Shown here: piece after piece, positions 1 to 13,009 of the stretch
Position numbering within the stretch: the stretch's first letter is position 1
Layout of the letters: the number at the start of each line of letters is the position of its first letter
DNA from: Rhizophagus clarus
Taxonomy: Eukaryota; Glomeromycota; Glomeromycetes; Glomerales; Glomeraceae
DNA: 64,000 nt
Direction: 5' to 3'
Assembly (NCBI GenBank): GCA_015698045.1
Contig: BLAL01000225.1
Coordinates: 124,001 to 188,000 of the forward strand
Position numbers and translations under genes: made by a program
The notes under the pieces: model-generated
What the model saw: only the letters and a program-made list of their open reading frames with translations
What the model was told of the DNA's origin: nothing
Databases searched by the model: none

Positions 1-2018
1 AAATTCGACAGGCAAGTTCAGGCAAATGTCGTGGCTGTATTTTAATTAATTTCCACCATACGTTTGGAGATTCAAGTCCAGAAATATAAGGAAGATCAAA
101 AGGAGCAAGCTTTAATTCAAACCTACGAAGTTGAGCAATTAATTCTTCACTTTTCTTGCGAGTATGACCAAGACTTTGCCACATTTCAATTGCAGCTAAG
201 GCAGCTTTATGAAAAGCTTCATCTTTTAAACCTTTGCCTGTTGATTAAACAAAAAACTTTATTAATTATATTATTTGAGACTTTACAAATCATAACAATT
301 ATATAACCTCGATAATATGGATGAAGATAATAAGCCAAAATATAAAGGGGATGTAAAAATTCTTCAAATCGATAATTAAAAATGTTAACAGAAAAAGATT
401 TGAAGGCATTGGTACTTGGTAATTGATGTATTGCATTGGCCAATTTAATAAGATGGACGAAGCAATCAGATAAAGTAGCTTCATTTGCCTCTAAAAGATT
501 TATACATTCTTTTATTGGCTTCCATATAGAACGAACTGATCGACATATGGAAAAAAAAGATTCATCCTCCATTAAAACAGCAACCTCATTGTTTGTAATA
601 GAATTAGCATGCTCTCTAAGAATCTGAAAATTTGAAAATTTAGTAAAATATTTTTTAATATTTTTAATTTTCATTATTATTAATAAACATTTTACTTACC
701 CAATCAAACACTGGTCGAGCTCTTAATAAAGCATCCGTTGTCATAAATAAAGACCCCCAACGTGTTTTCACCCAAGTTTGTAATCCGCCTCCTTTGATTT
801 TCATATTGGTAAAATCTTGTTTTAAAAGAGCATTACTAGCATGTGATGTACTAAAATATCGATTAATTTTACCACATTCATTAATAAATTTTTTAATAGG
901 TTCAAGTTTGACCAAGTCAGATGCAATCAAATTGATTGCATGAGCTGCACAACGTATATTCCATATATGTGGATATGTTTGGTGAATATTTTGTCTTGCA
1001 ACTCGGCAATTAGAAGCATTATCAGTAACAATTGCGGCAAACTTCTCACTGCCAAGTTTTTCAATAATACTAGAAATTTCTTCCGTTAAAAATTCACTTG
1101 TATGTGAATTTGACGAATAATCATATAAACCAATCAAATATTCCATTCGAGTATCGGTCGTGACTATGTAATTATAAATTGATTCCATTTTTGGAGTAGT
1201 CCAACCATCTAATGCTATCAGAATTCAGAAATAGAATTTAAAATAAATATCAGTATCAAATTTCCAGAGAGATTATTAACATTTAAATTTTTTAAAATCA
1301 ATAAGTTGCACATGTAATAATTAATTAATTCATATTTACCTAAAGTAAGATTATCAAATTGTTCCAAATCATGATCAATAGCCAAACTCACTCGTGTATA
1401 TTCTTCTGTAATAAGACGGTCAGAAAGAGTAGTTCGTGATAGTGGGGAATAACCAGGATTTAAATCTTTAAAGAGATCTAAAACAAATGGGTTTTCAATT
1501 ACATTAAATGGAATACCAGCCATGACCCAAGCCTTTAAAATCTTTTTATCAAGTCGGTCAACAACAAATTTGGGTAAAGACTGATCAGACTTATAATGAT
1601 CAGTTATTTGTGTTTGAGTTGAATAAGGTGGTTGTGAAGAAAGTAATTTTTGGTTATTACGAGAATAGATTGTTTGTCGGTTAGCTATATTTTCACGCCA
1701 ATATCTTGATATCTCTTCAGGACATTGTATACATTCATTTGCCAGGTGCACTTCCATTTTTTGTGGCTTTCCCCTTGACCATTTTGTTTTACAATAGAAA
1801 CAAATAGCTTCATAATGTCCATTATTCTTTTGTACACCTTTTTCATAATATTCCCAGATTTCTGAGAAGGGCTTTGTATTTTTTGGAGTCTTTGACAATT
1901 TTATTTTTTTGTTATTATTTGGTGTTGTATTTTCTTCGCCTGAAGAAACTATAAGTTTTTCATTTTCATTAATAACTGGTCTTTTACCCATTCCTGAATT
2001 GCTTTCTCCACAATTCAT
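1..2018 (-). CDS. hAT-family transposase with BED zinc finger (3' end outside window)
   Basis: DNA transposase that would cut and paste its own hAT element. I read four exons on the minus strand: 1340-2018, 700-1214, 308-623 and 237 to the window edge; all junctions are GT-AG and the phases agree, with no stop in the joined frame. The N-terminal third has a BED-type finger (C-x2-C near residues 73-76, then H-x4-C, motif HLANEC) used by hAT enzymes to bind DNA. The central part carries the catalytic-core landmarks ALDGWTTP, IVTDNASNCR and CAAHAINLIASDLV. The last visible exon ends with WWKLI and HLPELACRI, typical of the hAT C-terminal dimerisation region. The rest of the gene and left terminus lie outside the window. 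It is the only transposase here without visible damage, so it may be young or active; that is inference. Confidence 0.88.
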
Positions 2019-2280
2019 AATTCAGAAGTAAAGAGAATAAAAAAAAAAGTTGCGAAACCATTACATTTTACTTGTGTTAATTTAATTTCGTGACATGCTA
2101 CAAGTATAGTACATCATATGATATGTCATACGTCAGATATTTGTCATACGTCAAGATATATATCATACGTCAAGAAATATGCCAAAAGTCAGTGGTTGTG
2201 GCAAACGGCACATGTGACGTATTGCCGTGACGTATGCTGTAAGGTAGTTACCCTCAAGAAAAGATATGTCTGCAACCCTA
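2019..2280 (-). mobile_element. hAT element terminal region with subterminal repeats
   Basis: Upstream of the transposase start the minus strand ends in TAGGGTTGCAGAC, which fits the hAT terminal pattern YARGGNTG; the outer base is 2280. Between 2126 and 2235 there are three direct copies of TCATACGTCA (2126-2135, 2144-2153, 2163-2172) and two inverted TGACGTA copies (2215, 2228). Clusters of short subterminal repeats of this kind are where hAT transposases bind. The adjoining 8 bases ATTAGATC (2281-2288) would be the target duplication; the other copy should lie left of this window and cannot be checked. Confidence 0.6.
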
Positions 2281-2450
2281 ATTAGATCTGTCACGCCTAA
2301 ATGTACCTTTTTTAAAAATTTATTGGAGAATTTCATCATTACATTATTACAATATTTTATATAATATATGATGACGGATTATTTATTTAATTAATACTTT
2401 AATAAAAAAAAATGAATGTTTATTGAATAAAAGCAATTTATTATAATAAG
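2281..2450 (-). repeat. Dispersed repeat, inverted copy of 18543-18706
   Basis: About 165 bp match the reverse complement of 18543-18706, including the block that reads ctgtcacgcctaaatgtacc here. The right-hand copy lies just downstream of the gene at 17143-18506, so this may be an orphan end of the same element family, truncated by the hAT insertion at 2280. No coding capacity. Confidence 0.7.
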
Positions 2451-2519
2451 CTTTAATTACTTATAATTAAGGTCAAATTTTTTAATTTTAGTTGAATATA
2501 GGCCAAATTGCATCAAGGC

Positions 2520-2712
2520 ATTTTGTAACGAAGAAACTCGTCTAGAAATGGTTTTGAATTTTATGATAAATTTATTAAATCAAATTATAAAATAGTAAAA
2601 ATATTAAAATAATAATTAGATGACTATATAAAATATATATATATTTAATAAAAAAAAATAATAATAAAAGATAATAAAAAATAAAAAATAATAATAATAA
2701 AAATAATAAAAA
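2520..2712 (+). repeat. 5' part of a 575-bp repeat interrupted by the LINE
   Basis: Starts with ttttgtaacgaagaaactcg and matches 18845-19040 in direct orientation with few differences. The match stops in an A/T-simple stretch and resumes at 11122 on the far side of the LINE, so this copy has been split by an insertion. The 16 bases ataaaaataataaaaa occur at 2697-2712 and again at 11122-11137 and are a plausible target-site duplication, although the sequence is low complexity. No gene seen. Confidence 0.75.
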
Positions 2713-2812
2713 AAATAGTATCTAAAAAACACTTTCTCATCGATCTCTGTACCAAAATTTTACAAAAAATTATTTTTGAAAAAGTGATATATAAAAGTCC
2801 TTTATTTTAATC

Positions 2813-5191
2813 ATGACTAACAAAAGAAGTGCTTGTCTTGCTAATAAGGCTGCTACAAGCCAACTCAAAGTGGTTGTACTTGTTGAAAAATCCATCGTTG
2901 TTATTCCAGCTTTGAGTATTACGTCCAATACTTCTTCTCAGCCAACTAACCATGGTGCCTCCGCCAGAAGCCCCTCTATTACTGTTAAAAAAGAAATTAT
3001 GACCTTGAAAGCTGAACCTACTCTAGCAGAAGAGCAAGCTATTGCTAAGGAAATAGCTCTTACTTCCAATTTAGAATCTGAACGTTCTCTCGCTAGTGAC
3101 CTCTTTGCTGAAAAAAATAACGGTCCACTCGAGGATGGTACCGATCATCCAGTTTTCAAACTGCGCCTAGACCGTATTACTTTCAAACAATTTGATAATT
3201 CTGTTAAGAAACAAACCACGTTCACCTGCTATGCCTCTGACTCAAATGAGGATGCCATGGTGACCGATCCACCAAATCAAGGGGATCAACAAACTTGTTC
3301 AAACAGGTTATTTAAAAAAAGATAAATCCAGAACATCGATCAATAACCATCTGATCTGAAAATGGATGTAGATCAAAAACCAGCCTTTCAACAAGTTAAT
3401 GATAAACCTGTTGATCAACCTGAAGTTATTACTATTTCTGACGATGAAGATAGTTTCATTCTCATCCCCCCAATTGTTTATTGTCTATACTGAAAGCAAC
3501 AATCTCCCACATGTAAGGAAGACTGATAAAGCACACGAAGTGCTAAAATTACTACAACACTACCCAGGTTTCGAATATGCTAAACCTGCCCACCAGTCCA
3601 TACGACAAGAAAATGGCAAAAATAAGCTTATCAATATTATCAAGGCTATTTTTAGCAACGAGGATAGCTATAATAAAGTTCTGCAAGAACGATTCCATAC
3701 TAAAATCAACGAAGAAGACCAAGATGGTAATATCATGAAAAAAGATACCGCTTTCCAATTTAAATTTGCGATGAAAGAAAAACCGCAGAAAAATAAGGAA
3801 GAAATCGATAATGAAAAAGAACGTACAATCCAAGTATTCGATATCCCGCTTTATACTGAAAAGAAAACAATTCAGAACTCCTTCAGTCTTCTTGGTGAAA
3901 TTGTAAAAATTAATACACGAGCCCAAGGATAATACCAAAAAGCTTATATTACATATAAAGATGCGAATTCATTTTAACAATTCTATCATAAATGGTCACA
4001 CTTCATCGGCAAAGAATATGTCAGAGTGATGCCCATCCTTCTATCAGAAGAACAAAGAGACCAACGAAAACAACACAGTCTTCACCTATCAGGCTTACCC
4101 ATAGGAACGACAGCCATTAATTTAAAACCAATTTTAGATGAGATGAATGTGATGACTTGCTTTATACCAAGAAACCCATTTCACTACAAACCTTTCACTT
4201 ACGCTTATGTCAATTTCAAAAATGAAGAAGACAAAAAAATTGCGATGAAGAAAAAGTTCAGTATTAAACAGAGCAAAACAGATAAACCCTTGTTTATATC
4301 AGATCCTACTATCAAACGTAATATTTGTAACAATTGTGGCAATCCAGACCATTTATACGCTGGATGCAACATCAAAAAACGTTCAAATAAACGTAATAAT
4401 ACGGTTAAGACTGCATGGAAAGGAAGGACTAAATTAACTGCTCAAAACAAAAATAGATTATATGCCCAAGTAGTTAAATCTAATGCAACCCCAACCAACC
4501 CTCATAACAGAAACAACGCCCAAAATCAGAACAAGAACAACCCCAGAGGAAAGAATCCTGCACACATTAACAACATTAAAGGCACTACATCCCACTCCCC
4601 AAATAATAAGTCTCAATTTCGAGGCAATCAAATGGGATCGACTAATCAAAACAAGAATCTCTCTGATAAACAACAACAATACCTACATTCACTCGTAGAC
4701 AATCTTGTGAAAACATTAGAAATTCAGATCACTCAACAGTTCACTGAGCTCAGAAGTCATATTGACCAATTCGGTTTAACTATTAACTAATTCAGGAAAG
4801 AACAAGAAGAACGCCTCAAAAATATTGCAGCATCTGGTATTCCACACTCGCCTATAGCCAGATCCTGACTCCCTCAACTTCTTCTTCAAAAAATGATAAA
4901 AATGAACAAAATAAAAGAGTCAGAAAAGATCCAGCCTATGATGACTCCTCTTTTTCAGAAGAGGAACAACTTGAAAATATGCTACATACCTAACGCATGC
5001 TTGTACAAAAATTAGATCAAGCAACTGGCAGCCTTCAAGGAATGATCGAAGGTGCCATACAAAACTTTTTAGGCTTTGCCACTTCATCAACATCAAAACA
5101 ACAATTTATTTCGTTAGAAGATAATGAGGAGTATCTTTCAATGGACAACGAAGAAGAAGAAGCTGATGTCGAAAGTAACATTGACGCTTAA
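2813..5191 (+). pseudogene. LINE ORF1 nucleic-acid-binding protein, broken
   Basis: Encodes the RNA-binding protein that packages LINE transcripts. The reading runs 2813-3470 in one frame, shifts near a run of six C at about 3465, continues 3480-4866, and shifts again near 4867 before ending at 5191. In-frame stops lie at 3323, 3344, 3930, 3975, 4788 and within the short AT-rich joins. Visible parts: a low-complexity N terminus; two RRM-like segments (around 3820-3930 and 4080-4250); a CCHC zinc knuckle at about 4328-4370 with C-x2-C-x4-H-x4-C spacing (CNNCGNPDHLYAGC); an Asn/Lys-rich stretch; an acidic C terminus. The organisation is the usual one for ORF1 of RNase H-type LINEs. Confidence 0.7.
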
Positions 5192-5229
5192 ATCTTCTTC
5201 ATGCTACCATCAACTATCAGTGTGTAATT

Positions 5230-8200
5230 ATGATGGACACCCAACAAAAAAACAAAAAATCAAAATCAATCAAACCCTTCTCCTCAAAACAGAAACAGAA
5301 AATTTCACTAAAACATGTTCTTCAAACACAAAAAATTAATTTTAGAATTGCAACTCTCAATATACAAACAATTAATCAAGAAAAAATCGTAGATGTAATG
5401 GAATATATGACAACCAATAATATCGACATACTCGGTCTAGCTGAAACTAACGTTAATAAAAATACATTAAAAACTCTAGAACATACAGTTCAAGACAAAT
5501 TTAAATTATATTTTACGACAGAAGAGAAGAAGGGGACAGGTATCAGATTCTTAGTTAAAAAAGAGTTCATTGTTTATGTGCAACAATTCCAATATTTCAA
5601 AGGACGTATAGGCTTCATTGACTTCTATACTAAAAAAAAGAAAATCTGTATCGTCCAAGCATATATTAACGTACAAGACAAAGAAAAGCCACAAGTTAAA
5701 AGACTATACAAACAAATTGAACATTGGACAAACCAATGTCTGGACTCTTTCGTTAAAAACATTATTATAATGGGAGATTTTAACACCAAATGGAATGAAT
5801 ATGAATTTCTTGATGCACCACATTGGCGGCATGACATATTCGATTATTTCAAAAAACACTTCATCAAAGAATCAACCTCGGTTTTCTGCGATGACATCTC
5901 AGATATGTATACATACATTCCAAACAACCCAAATCACTCGCACAATAAAATAGATTATATATGGTGTAATATAGACCTTATGTTATCAACCATAGATAGT
6001 AAACCACAAGACGTTCAACCAGTTATTAAAACAGTCCATCAAATGATCACCCTGGACCTTTTCATGGATGATATTATTATTAATAAGAACAACATACAGA
6101 AACGCCAACCTCCGTCAAAGACAATTTATTGCTATGATGAAATGCAAAAAGCAGATGGAGAATAGAACTGGGATAAATTCAACAAAGATATAAGTGATTA
6201 TTTGGATGACCCAAATATTAAACTTACGACCAACAAAATAAGAGGCATCAACTCACAAAAACAGCTAAATCAATTATGGAATTCTTTTAGAAAAGCCATA
6301 ATGCATAGCGCTAAATGCAATATTAAACAGAAAAAGAAAAAGATTAAACAGAATCGCCATCTACTATACAATTCTGACCTAAAAAGAGATTTAAATATGT
6401 TAAAAGGAATGCTCAACAAGATTCATAGAGCAAAACTAGATTTTAATAATAGGTCAATAGAAAATAGGCAAAAAATAATAACTCACATCACCGCTTTGCA
6501 TAGAAGAAGTGACGGTATTAGATCAAGTATCTTATTAAACTTCATTTCAATTGCGAAAAGGCACAATATTGCAATCTCTAGTTGCTTCTTACGTGATAAA
6601 ACATTTTAATATAAAGAAATCATACAAAACACCATTATTATATTAGAGTCTAAATATATTAACGCTACATACGAATACAAGAAGAACATGATGGACACGT
6701 TCATACAAGAAAAGAATCAAAATTACAAAACAGATAAAAAGAAAATGATTAAATCTGTTTTGGAACGACCTCATACTTCACTATTTATTGACAAAGTTTA
6801 TAAAAATGACAACAATGAAGATATTCTTTATACTGAAGAAAACGAAGTCAAAGAACAGACCAATCTTCATTTCCAAATGATAGCTGGCGCTATCAATTGT
6901 GAAAAAGATTTATCCCAATACTCTGAATGGCAAGAACAATATCAACCTAAACGTGACGTTCAATATACCATATATAGTGATTTAATGAAATATCTAACGC
7001 TAAACAAATGGATAGATAATGTTAAATCTCTCCCTAATAATAAAGCCTCTAGTCCTTCTGGTATATCTTACAAAATGCTAAAAAATCTGAATGAAGATAA
7101 TCAATCCTTTTTACACGCCTTTATATATGTATGTATGGATTTAAACGATATACTTGTTGAATGGAAGAAAGCTACAATATACCCTATTCCTAAACTGAAA
7201 CCTTTCTTCGCTAATTTAACAAATACTAGACTAATTACGCTTCTCAAGACCCCTCAGAAAGCTTTTATCAGTTTATTAAATAGACGTCTCAGTTGAATAT
7301 TGAAGAATAACAATGTGCTCAAAGAAAATCAATTCGCTGCCTTACCAGGCAACTCCACCTTCAAGCCAATCCGCATGATTAATGAAATAATACAAGACGC
7401 GAAAGAAAATAATAAAGAACTTTGGCTTCTTTCTCAAGATCTAGGAAAAGCCTATGATCGTGTTAATATATTCATGCTGGAAAAGGTAATGGAACGTATA
7501 AAGATACTGTCTAATTTTATAAAGATAATATCTAGCCTCTTCAATAATCGACAAAATCAAGTAATTACCGCTTATGGATTGACTGACCTGTATGACATGT
7601 TAATTGGAATTAATCAAGGGGAAGTCATATCACCATTGTTATGGTGTATATACTATGATCCCTTACTATGTGAGATAGAACAAAGAAAACTTGGCTATAC
7701 TTTAGAAGCACCAAAGATAGCCTTAAACAAATTTTACGGTGAAGATACATCTGATGAAACAGAAAAACTTACAATATCATCCAGTGCATATATGGATAAC
7801 ACTCAATGGCTAACTCCTAGCCAAAATAACTTAGAAAAAATACTCGAGATAGCAGACTCTTTTTACAAACTTAACAATATTCAAGTTAACAAAGAGAAGT
7901 CTGAACTCTTAGTCAGATACAAACAAGGAAGATACAGACCAAAACTTAAACCACATGAACCTGTTAATTTAAGGTTTGGATCTGACTCGATATTTATAAT
8001 TCCTGTTTCACCTCAAAGTTCTATCTGCATATTAGGCGTCTATTTAGATGAAAGAAATACCTTTCAATCAACAATCAAACGAATTAATGATGAAATCAAT
8101 GAATTACGGTATAAATACGCTAGAAAAAGGATCACCAACAAGCACATGATTTACATTTTCAACAGCGTTATTATCCCAAGAATTGAATATTGGTCACAGA

Positions 8201-10716
8201 TCAAAGTGCTTACCAAAAAATTCATGGATAAGATTATGAATCGGTTTTTGTCAACATTCAAGAAAAAACTACAACTCTTGATAAATACATCTAACAAAAT
8301 CTTTTTTAATAAGATCTATAATATTAAAAATATTGGCGACAATCAAGATCAAGCCAAAATTACTAACATCTTGATTCAAATCAATGATGCTTCAGTTTTA
8401 GGTAAAATCACACATTTAAGACTTAAGAACATTCAACACAAAGAATGGCTCCCCCCATCTTTATTGGTCATACTCCCAGATAAGATTGTCAAAAAGTACA
8501 AGAACAACTTCTTAATCGCATCGCTCAACCTATTAAAAAATCACAATATTTCATTGATTAATAATTCGTCACATGATTGGCTGATCTCTGGAGGATAAAT
8601 ATCGTTACTTCAAGTATTAGAAGATGCATATTTCCACTATCTATTTTTTTTTAAGAAATATCGAATTTTATTTCTAGAACAAATTCTTTCAGATGATGGT
8701 CTCCTATTAAATACTAATGAGATAAATGACAAATTCAACATACCAAATATTTTAGTGCTCAAATGGTATCGTAAAGTAATTATGATGTTGAACACAAATA
8801 AAGATATATTATCGTCCATTAATCGCATTTATAACACCAACTATATTAACTGTCTGATCACAATTCAACAATTCTCAAAAGAAAGCGAAGCAAACCAAAT
8901 ACGAAAAAATTATACTTCAAAACCAATCCTACTTAACACAGATAATTATCCCAACTATTATGTAGGCACCCCAAAGAAGAACGTAGATTTTGACACAAAC
9001 TTCTTCACGTTAGAACATTATAATATCGATTCAGTAAATAACAATAACAAATTAGAAATAAGTCGTTGTCAAGGATGTAATAATACAACTTCAACCTATA
9101 CACCCTTGCGTCCAAGAAGAGATCAGATACAAGAATCCTTCTGTAATATTGAATGTAATATTTCCAATACGTCTATTTTATATATGGATCAATGCACGAC
9201 TGTAACAAGGGACAAATATCGCCTCATTCCCATTGACTTCAACTCACATCTGCACCAAGTGATTAATTCAACATCCAGAATTAATCTGCCGACAATCAGA
9301 GATAATAGAACTAACATTATTCTTAAACCATATAGTATAGATAAACAATTACTCCAACATTTTGAATACAATTCTAAATTAGAAGCGTTACACATTGTTC
9401 AACAACATCTTAAAGAAGAGGATACTTTATCCTTTTACACTGATGGCTCATTGATTAATGCCAATATCCAAGCCGCTTCAATGACCGCTGGTTTTATACG
9501 TGTCTCTGACACAAACGACATCACTCACTCATTTACAACTACAATAGAAAACTGGCCTTCATCCCTTAGGGCTGAACTTTTCGCCATTTTACTATCACTT
9601 ATCGTATCACCATATGGATGTCAAGTAGATATTAATACTGATAGCCAAAATTTGATCAATATTATTCAACGCATTTATAACAATCCTACCTTCTCAATTA
9701 GAGATTATTTTCGCCTTCCTAATAATAATATAGTTATTAACAATATTGTCTCAATTATTAAAGCAAAAAATTTAACACTTTGATTTAACAAAGTTAAAGT
9801 ACACAACAACGATTATTTTAACGAGAGGATTGATCAGGAATGCAAAATTGCACACTACGACTCAACTCCCACCCTCGTGATTAAACAACAATATTTTGAC
9901 AATATTCAGTTTATACCACAATGGGGTTCTATACCCATTAAACGAAAATTAAGGAAGTTTATTACAGATAGTTCTAACATTAAAAATTATTTATCCTTTT
10001 TACATTTACCATAAAATTACAAATACAAAGACGCCGTTGATTGGGATGTTACATTATGGATATTGTGCAATAATGGTGAAAAAACAGAGACTAACTTTGA
10101 ACAACATCATAAAATGATCTTCAAATATAAACTATTATTAGAACAATTAGCTGTTCTAGAAAAAACTAAATGCCAATATTACGATATATATCAAGACTCT
10201 GATTGTCCTTTATGTGCTGAAGAAAAAGAAACTTTTTCTCATATTTGGTTATGTCCGTACTAAATAGAAACTTTTAGACAATTATATAACAATTTCAAAA
10301 ATACGTTAATTTTTGGAATTTTAGATCTAACAACTAATATCTTCGCTCAACAATTAAGTGATCAATTTGATCTCTTACTATTTACAAAAAGTTTTCACCC
10401 TAGCAATATCATATTTTTAGACATTATTAAAGGATTTGTCCCTACAACACTAGTAGAATGGATACAGAAGTATACTAATGCAACCCAACATCGTAATCTT
10501 TTAATCAAAGCCTTTGACAAATTATATGAAGATTCCCTGGAACTCTAGAAATCACGATGTGAAGCATTTGCTTCAATCGAACACATGTGTGGTATTACAC
10601 AATATATGAAACGTGCTATTTCATACAATACGAAATATAAAGAACCTTTTACTTCTTATTATAATATTAATTCTTTTTTTGATTATTCTTCTTTTAATAT
10701 AGAATATATAGAATAA
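5230..10716 (+). pseudogene. LINE ORF2: endonuclease, reverse transcriptase, RNase H, zinc knuckle; eight in-frame stops
   Basis: One reading frame of 1829 codons with no frameshift but eight internal stops (6163 TAG, 6607 TAA, 7294 TGA, 8596 TAA, 9781 TGA, 10012 TAA, 10261 TAA, 10546 TAG). N-terminal apurinic-type endonuclease: LAETN near residue 70, GDFN near 182, IDYIW near 242. Reverse transcriptase: fingers motif SPSGISYKML, QDLGKAYD, GINQGEVISPLLWC, and the catalytic box at 7789-7800, which reads YMDN instead of YxDD, so one catalytic aspartate is lost. RNase H: YTDGS (D at 9442), RAELFAIL, NTDSQNLI. A C-terminal CPLC...H...C knuckle lies at about 10200-10260. Every stop differs by a single transition from CAG, CAA, CGA or TGG. 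The enzyme would nick target DNA and copy LINE RNA into it. Confidence 0.88.
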
Positions 10717-11121
10717 ATAAATTTATTGATTAGATTTAACGTAACATATATAGATTTATTTGCATTCCATACTCTGTAATGCTTAGTATTATTTTTCCTT
10801 AACGTTTATTACACCTTAGTTTATTTACTAGATATTTAGTTAAACATTTTTAATAATTTTTGGGGGGGTTATAGGATAGGTTGTTACAATTTTCTCCCTT
10901 AATAGAAAATTGGGATTAATAATCCAGCAGGGTGGGTCTACTTGATTCGTCAAGCGCTGGTATCATAGTTTAGCTAATTCAGTTTTGTAGTGGGTTATAG
11001 TTCCATAGTAAAAACTTTACCACTGACTCACTCCATTTGAAGTATTTAATGTAATCTCTTCGTATTTTATGTTAACTTGTCAATAAAAATAAAAATAAAA
11101 AAATAAAAATAAAAATAAAAA

Positions 11122-11508
11122 ATAAAAATAATAAAAATATAAAAATATAAATAAAAAATAAAAATAAAAATAAAATATAAAAAATACAAAATAAAAAAAA
11201 AAATAAAAATAAAAAAATATAATTTACAGATTCTGAGGCCACTGATGCGTAGTGTTTCTACACCGCCTATGACTGTGGTGGTTCTCTAAGAAATATATAT
11301 AAATTTAGAACTTAAATAACTTAAATATAAATTAAAAAAATTCTTAATAATTACCAGGTCTGTCCCAAAACCTTGTGCGAAACTGCCTATAATATCTTTC
11401 TTCTTTCTGGGATTACCTTCCATTTTGCGCATCATTCCTCCATTCACAGAAATTCTAAAAATATTAATACTATTAATTTTTTATTTTTTTTTATTTTTTT
11501 TTTATGGT
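11122..11508 (+). repeat. 3' part of the 575-bp repeat interrupted by the LINE
   Basis: Direct match to 19030-19419, through the blocks gtgtttctacaccgcct and ctgtcccaaaaccttgtgcg to the T-rich end. Together with 2520-2712 it rebuilds one complete copy once the LINE is removed. No open gene. Confidence 0.75.
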
Positions 11509-11513
11509 TTCAC

Positions 11514-11735
11514 TGGTCAAAATCGATGCTATCAGGTACATATCGAGTACCTACATATCGGTGATTAATCAGGTATATATCAGGCTTTTTTACATATTGG
11601 GTACCTGATTTATCACATCTTAAAAATGTGCCTAAAATTTAATCTCTGATATGTTATATCAGATGCCCGATATTTGTATGAAAATTCAAAAATTATTATA
11701 TATATCGGGCACTGATATTTGTACGAATCTTTTAA
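11514..11735 (+). repeat. Degenerate GATATGTACC-type repeat with terminal CACTGGTCAAAATCGAT
   Basis: Begins with CACTGGTCAAAATCGAT and continues with imperfect copies of a motif like tatcaggtacatatcgggtacc. The same terminal sequence occurs in reverse orientation at 22246-22262, where it closes a longer copy of the repeat. This looks like the end of a non-autonomous DNA transposon family; no opposite terminus is recognisable within this copy. 11736-12240 is AT-rich with no feature I can support. Confidence 0.5.
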
Positions 11736-12272
11736 TTTTTCTTAATTAATGAACGTTTGCTTACATTTTATTTTTTTTTCCTTTTATATCTTCCTTTCTT
11801 CTCCGTCTCAACTTGATTGGATTGATCAGATCCAATCATTATAAAATTTTTTTATCAATTGTCTATCATAAAAAAAAAATTCTTTTCTGGTTTTAATCTG
11901 ATTTTTTTATTCCTTTTCTGGTTTAAGCCAAAATTATTTTTTTTTTATTTTCTTTTCAGTTTTGAACTGGAATTTACTTTCTTTTTTTTGTAAGTATTGC
12001 CAGACGAATTATATGAACCCGTCCATATGTGTCAAACCTCATTAAGAATGAATATTAACCACAATTTTTCCAATTAATCTATTTATCATATTTTTCTAAA
12101 ATTAGTACTGATAAAAATTTTGTGACATAACGCCAATTTTCATTTTCACGTTTTATTGATTTCACACGTTTTCTCAAAAATCTTTTTTTTTTCTAATAAG
12201 TAAAGTTGACATTATATATAAACTATTTGGTCTACCATCTAACTTTTGCGTTCCTTCTATTTTTCGCTCAGT

Positions 12273-12609
12273 ATGGGTCGTCAGTCACAAGATAGGAAAA
12301 AGAAGTTTCGAAAGTCAATACAAAAAATATGTGCAAGGGGCGAGAAAATTTGCTAAACGCATAAATGCCATAAATGCAAATCGATAAGCGCGCTATAAAG
12401 TGCATATTGAACTTGAGCGTGAAGAAGTACCTGAGTGTGAAGTAGATGATAATGGCAAGTATTCCTTGGGTTTATGCTTGGCCATGATTATATTTTTGTT
12501 TAGCGGTCTTGTGCATCCAATGGTTATCAATCTTGCATTAGCTTTTTGTGTTGTATCCCCATTCTATTTAAGTAAACAGTTCCAGAAAATGGGTAATGCT
12601 TTTCACTAA
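12273..12609 (+). pseudogene. Small relic gene: basic N terminus, two hydrophobic segments
   Basis: Starts with MGRQSQDRKKKF at 12273 behind a TATA-like tatatataa at 12214; it needs one frameshift (near 12330) and read-through of a TAA (about 12384) to reach the open stretch 12400-12609. That stretch has an acidic segment (EREEVPECEVDD) followed by two hydrophobic stretches (LGLCLAMIIFLF and VINLALAFCVV). I do not recognise it. It may be a decayed small membrane protein or a transposon accessory gene. 12610-13009 is gene-free. Confidence 0.35.
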
Positions 12610-13009
12610 CACTGGAAAATACTTTTTTTTTCCTTTTTTTAGATAACAATTCCAACATCAACTTGTAGATCGTTAGTTCATTATCATTTTATAAGTATTC
12701 AAGTGGAATAAAAGTTTTTATACTGTATCAATAATTTATTTTAGACGGGTTGTGTTATTAATTAAATTTTTATGTTTTTATTAGAGGAGAATGATGTAAT
12801 GATCTTATTATTTCACTACTATCTTATAATAAAACATATTTCTTCACTGTTTAATTTGTACTCTCCATGATTATGTTTGTATAATTTTTCAATAATTGAA
12901 ATACATATGTAGGGTAGGATCAACCGTATTGTTGATTGTACTCCATATATAGTGTGATTAGTGTCATGTAATGCAAAAAATCATGTTTCTTTAACTCATG
13001 TTTAAATTC

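Larger units (their letters stand above)
2713..11121 (+). mobile_element. Full-length, inactivated LINE retrotransposon (RNase H-bearing, I/Tad-like)
   Basis: An 8.4-kb non-LTR retrotransposon: short 5' leader (2713-2812), ORF1 (2813-5191), ORF2 (5230-10716), a 3' region of about 360 bp and a tail of repeated aaaaat units (about 11078-11121). The order endonuclease, reverse transcriptase, RNase H, C-terminal zinc knuckle in ORF2, after an ORF1 with a CCHC knuckle, matches the I/Tad/R1 group of LINEs; the exact clade needs a phylogeny. Both ORFs are broken, so this copy is dead. It sits inside a 575-bp repeat whose intact copy is at 18845-19419. Confidence 0.85.
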
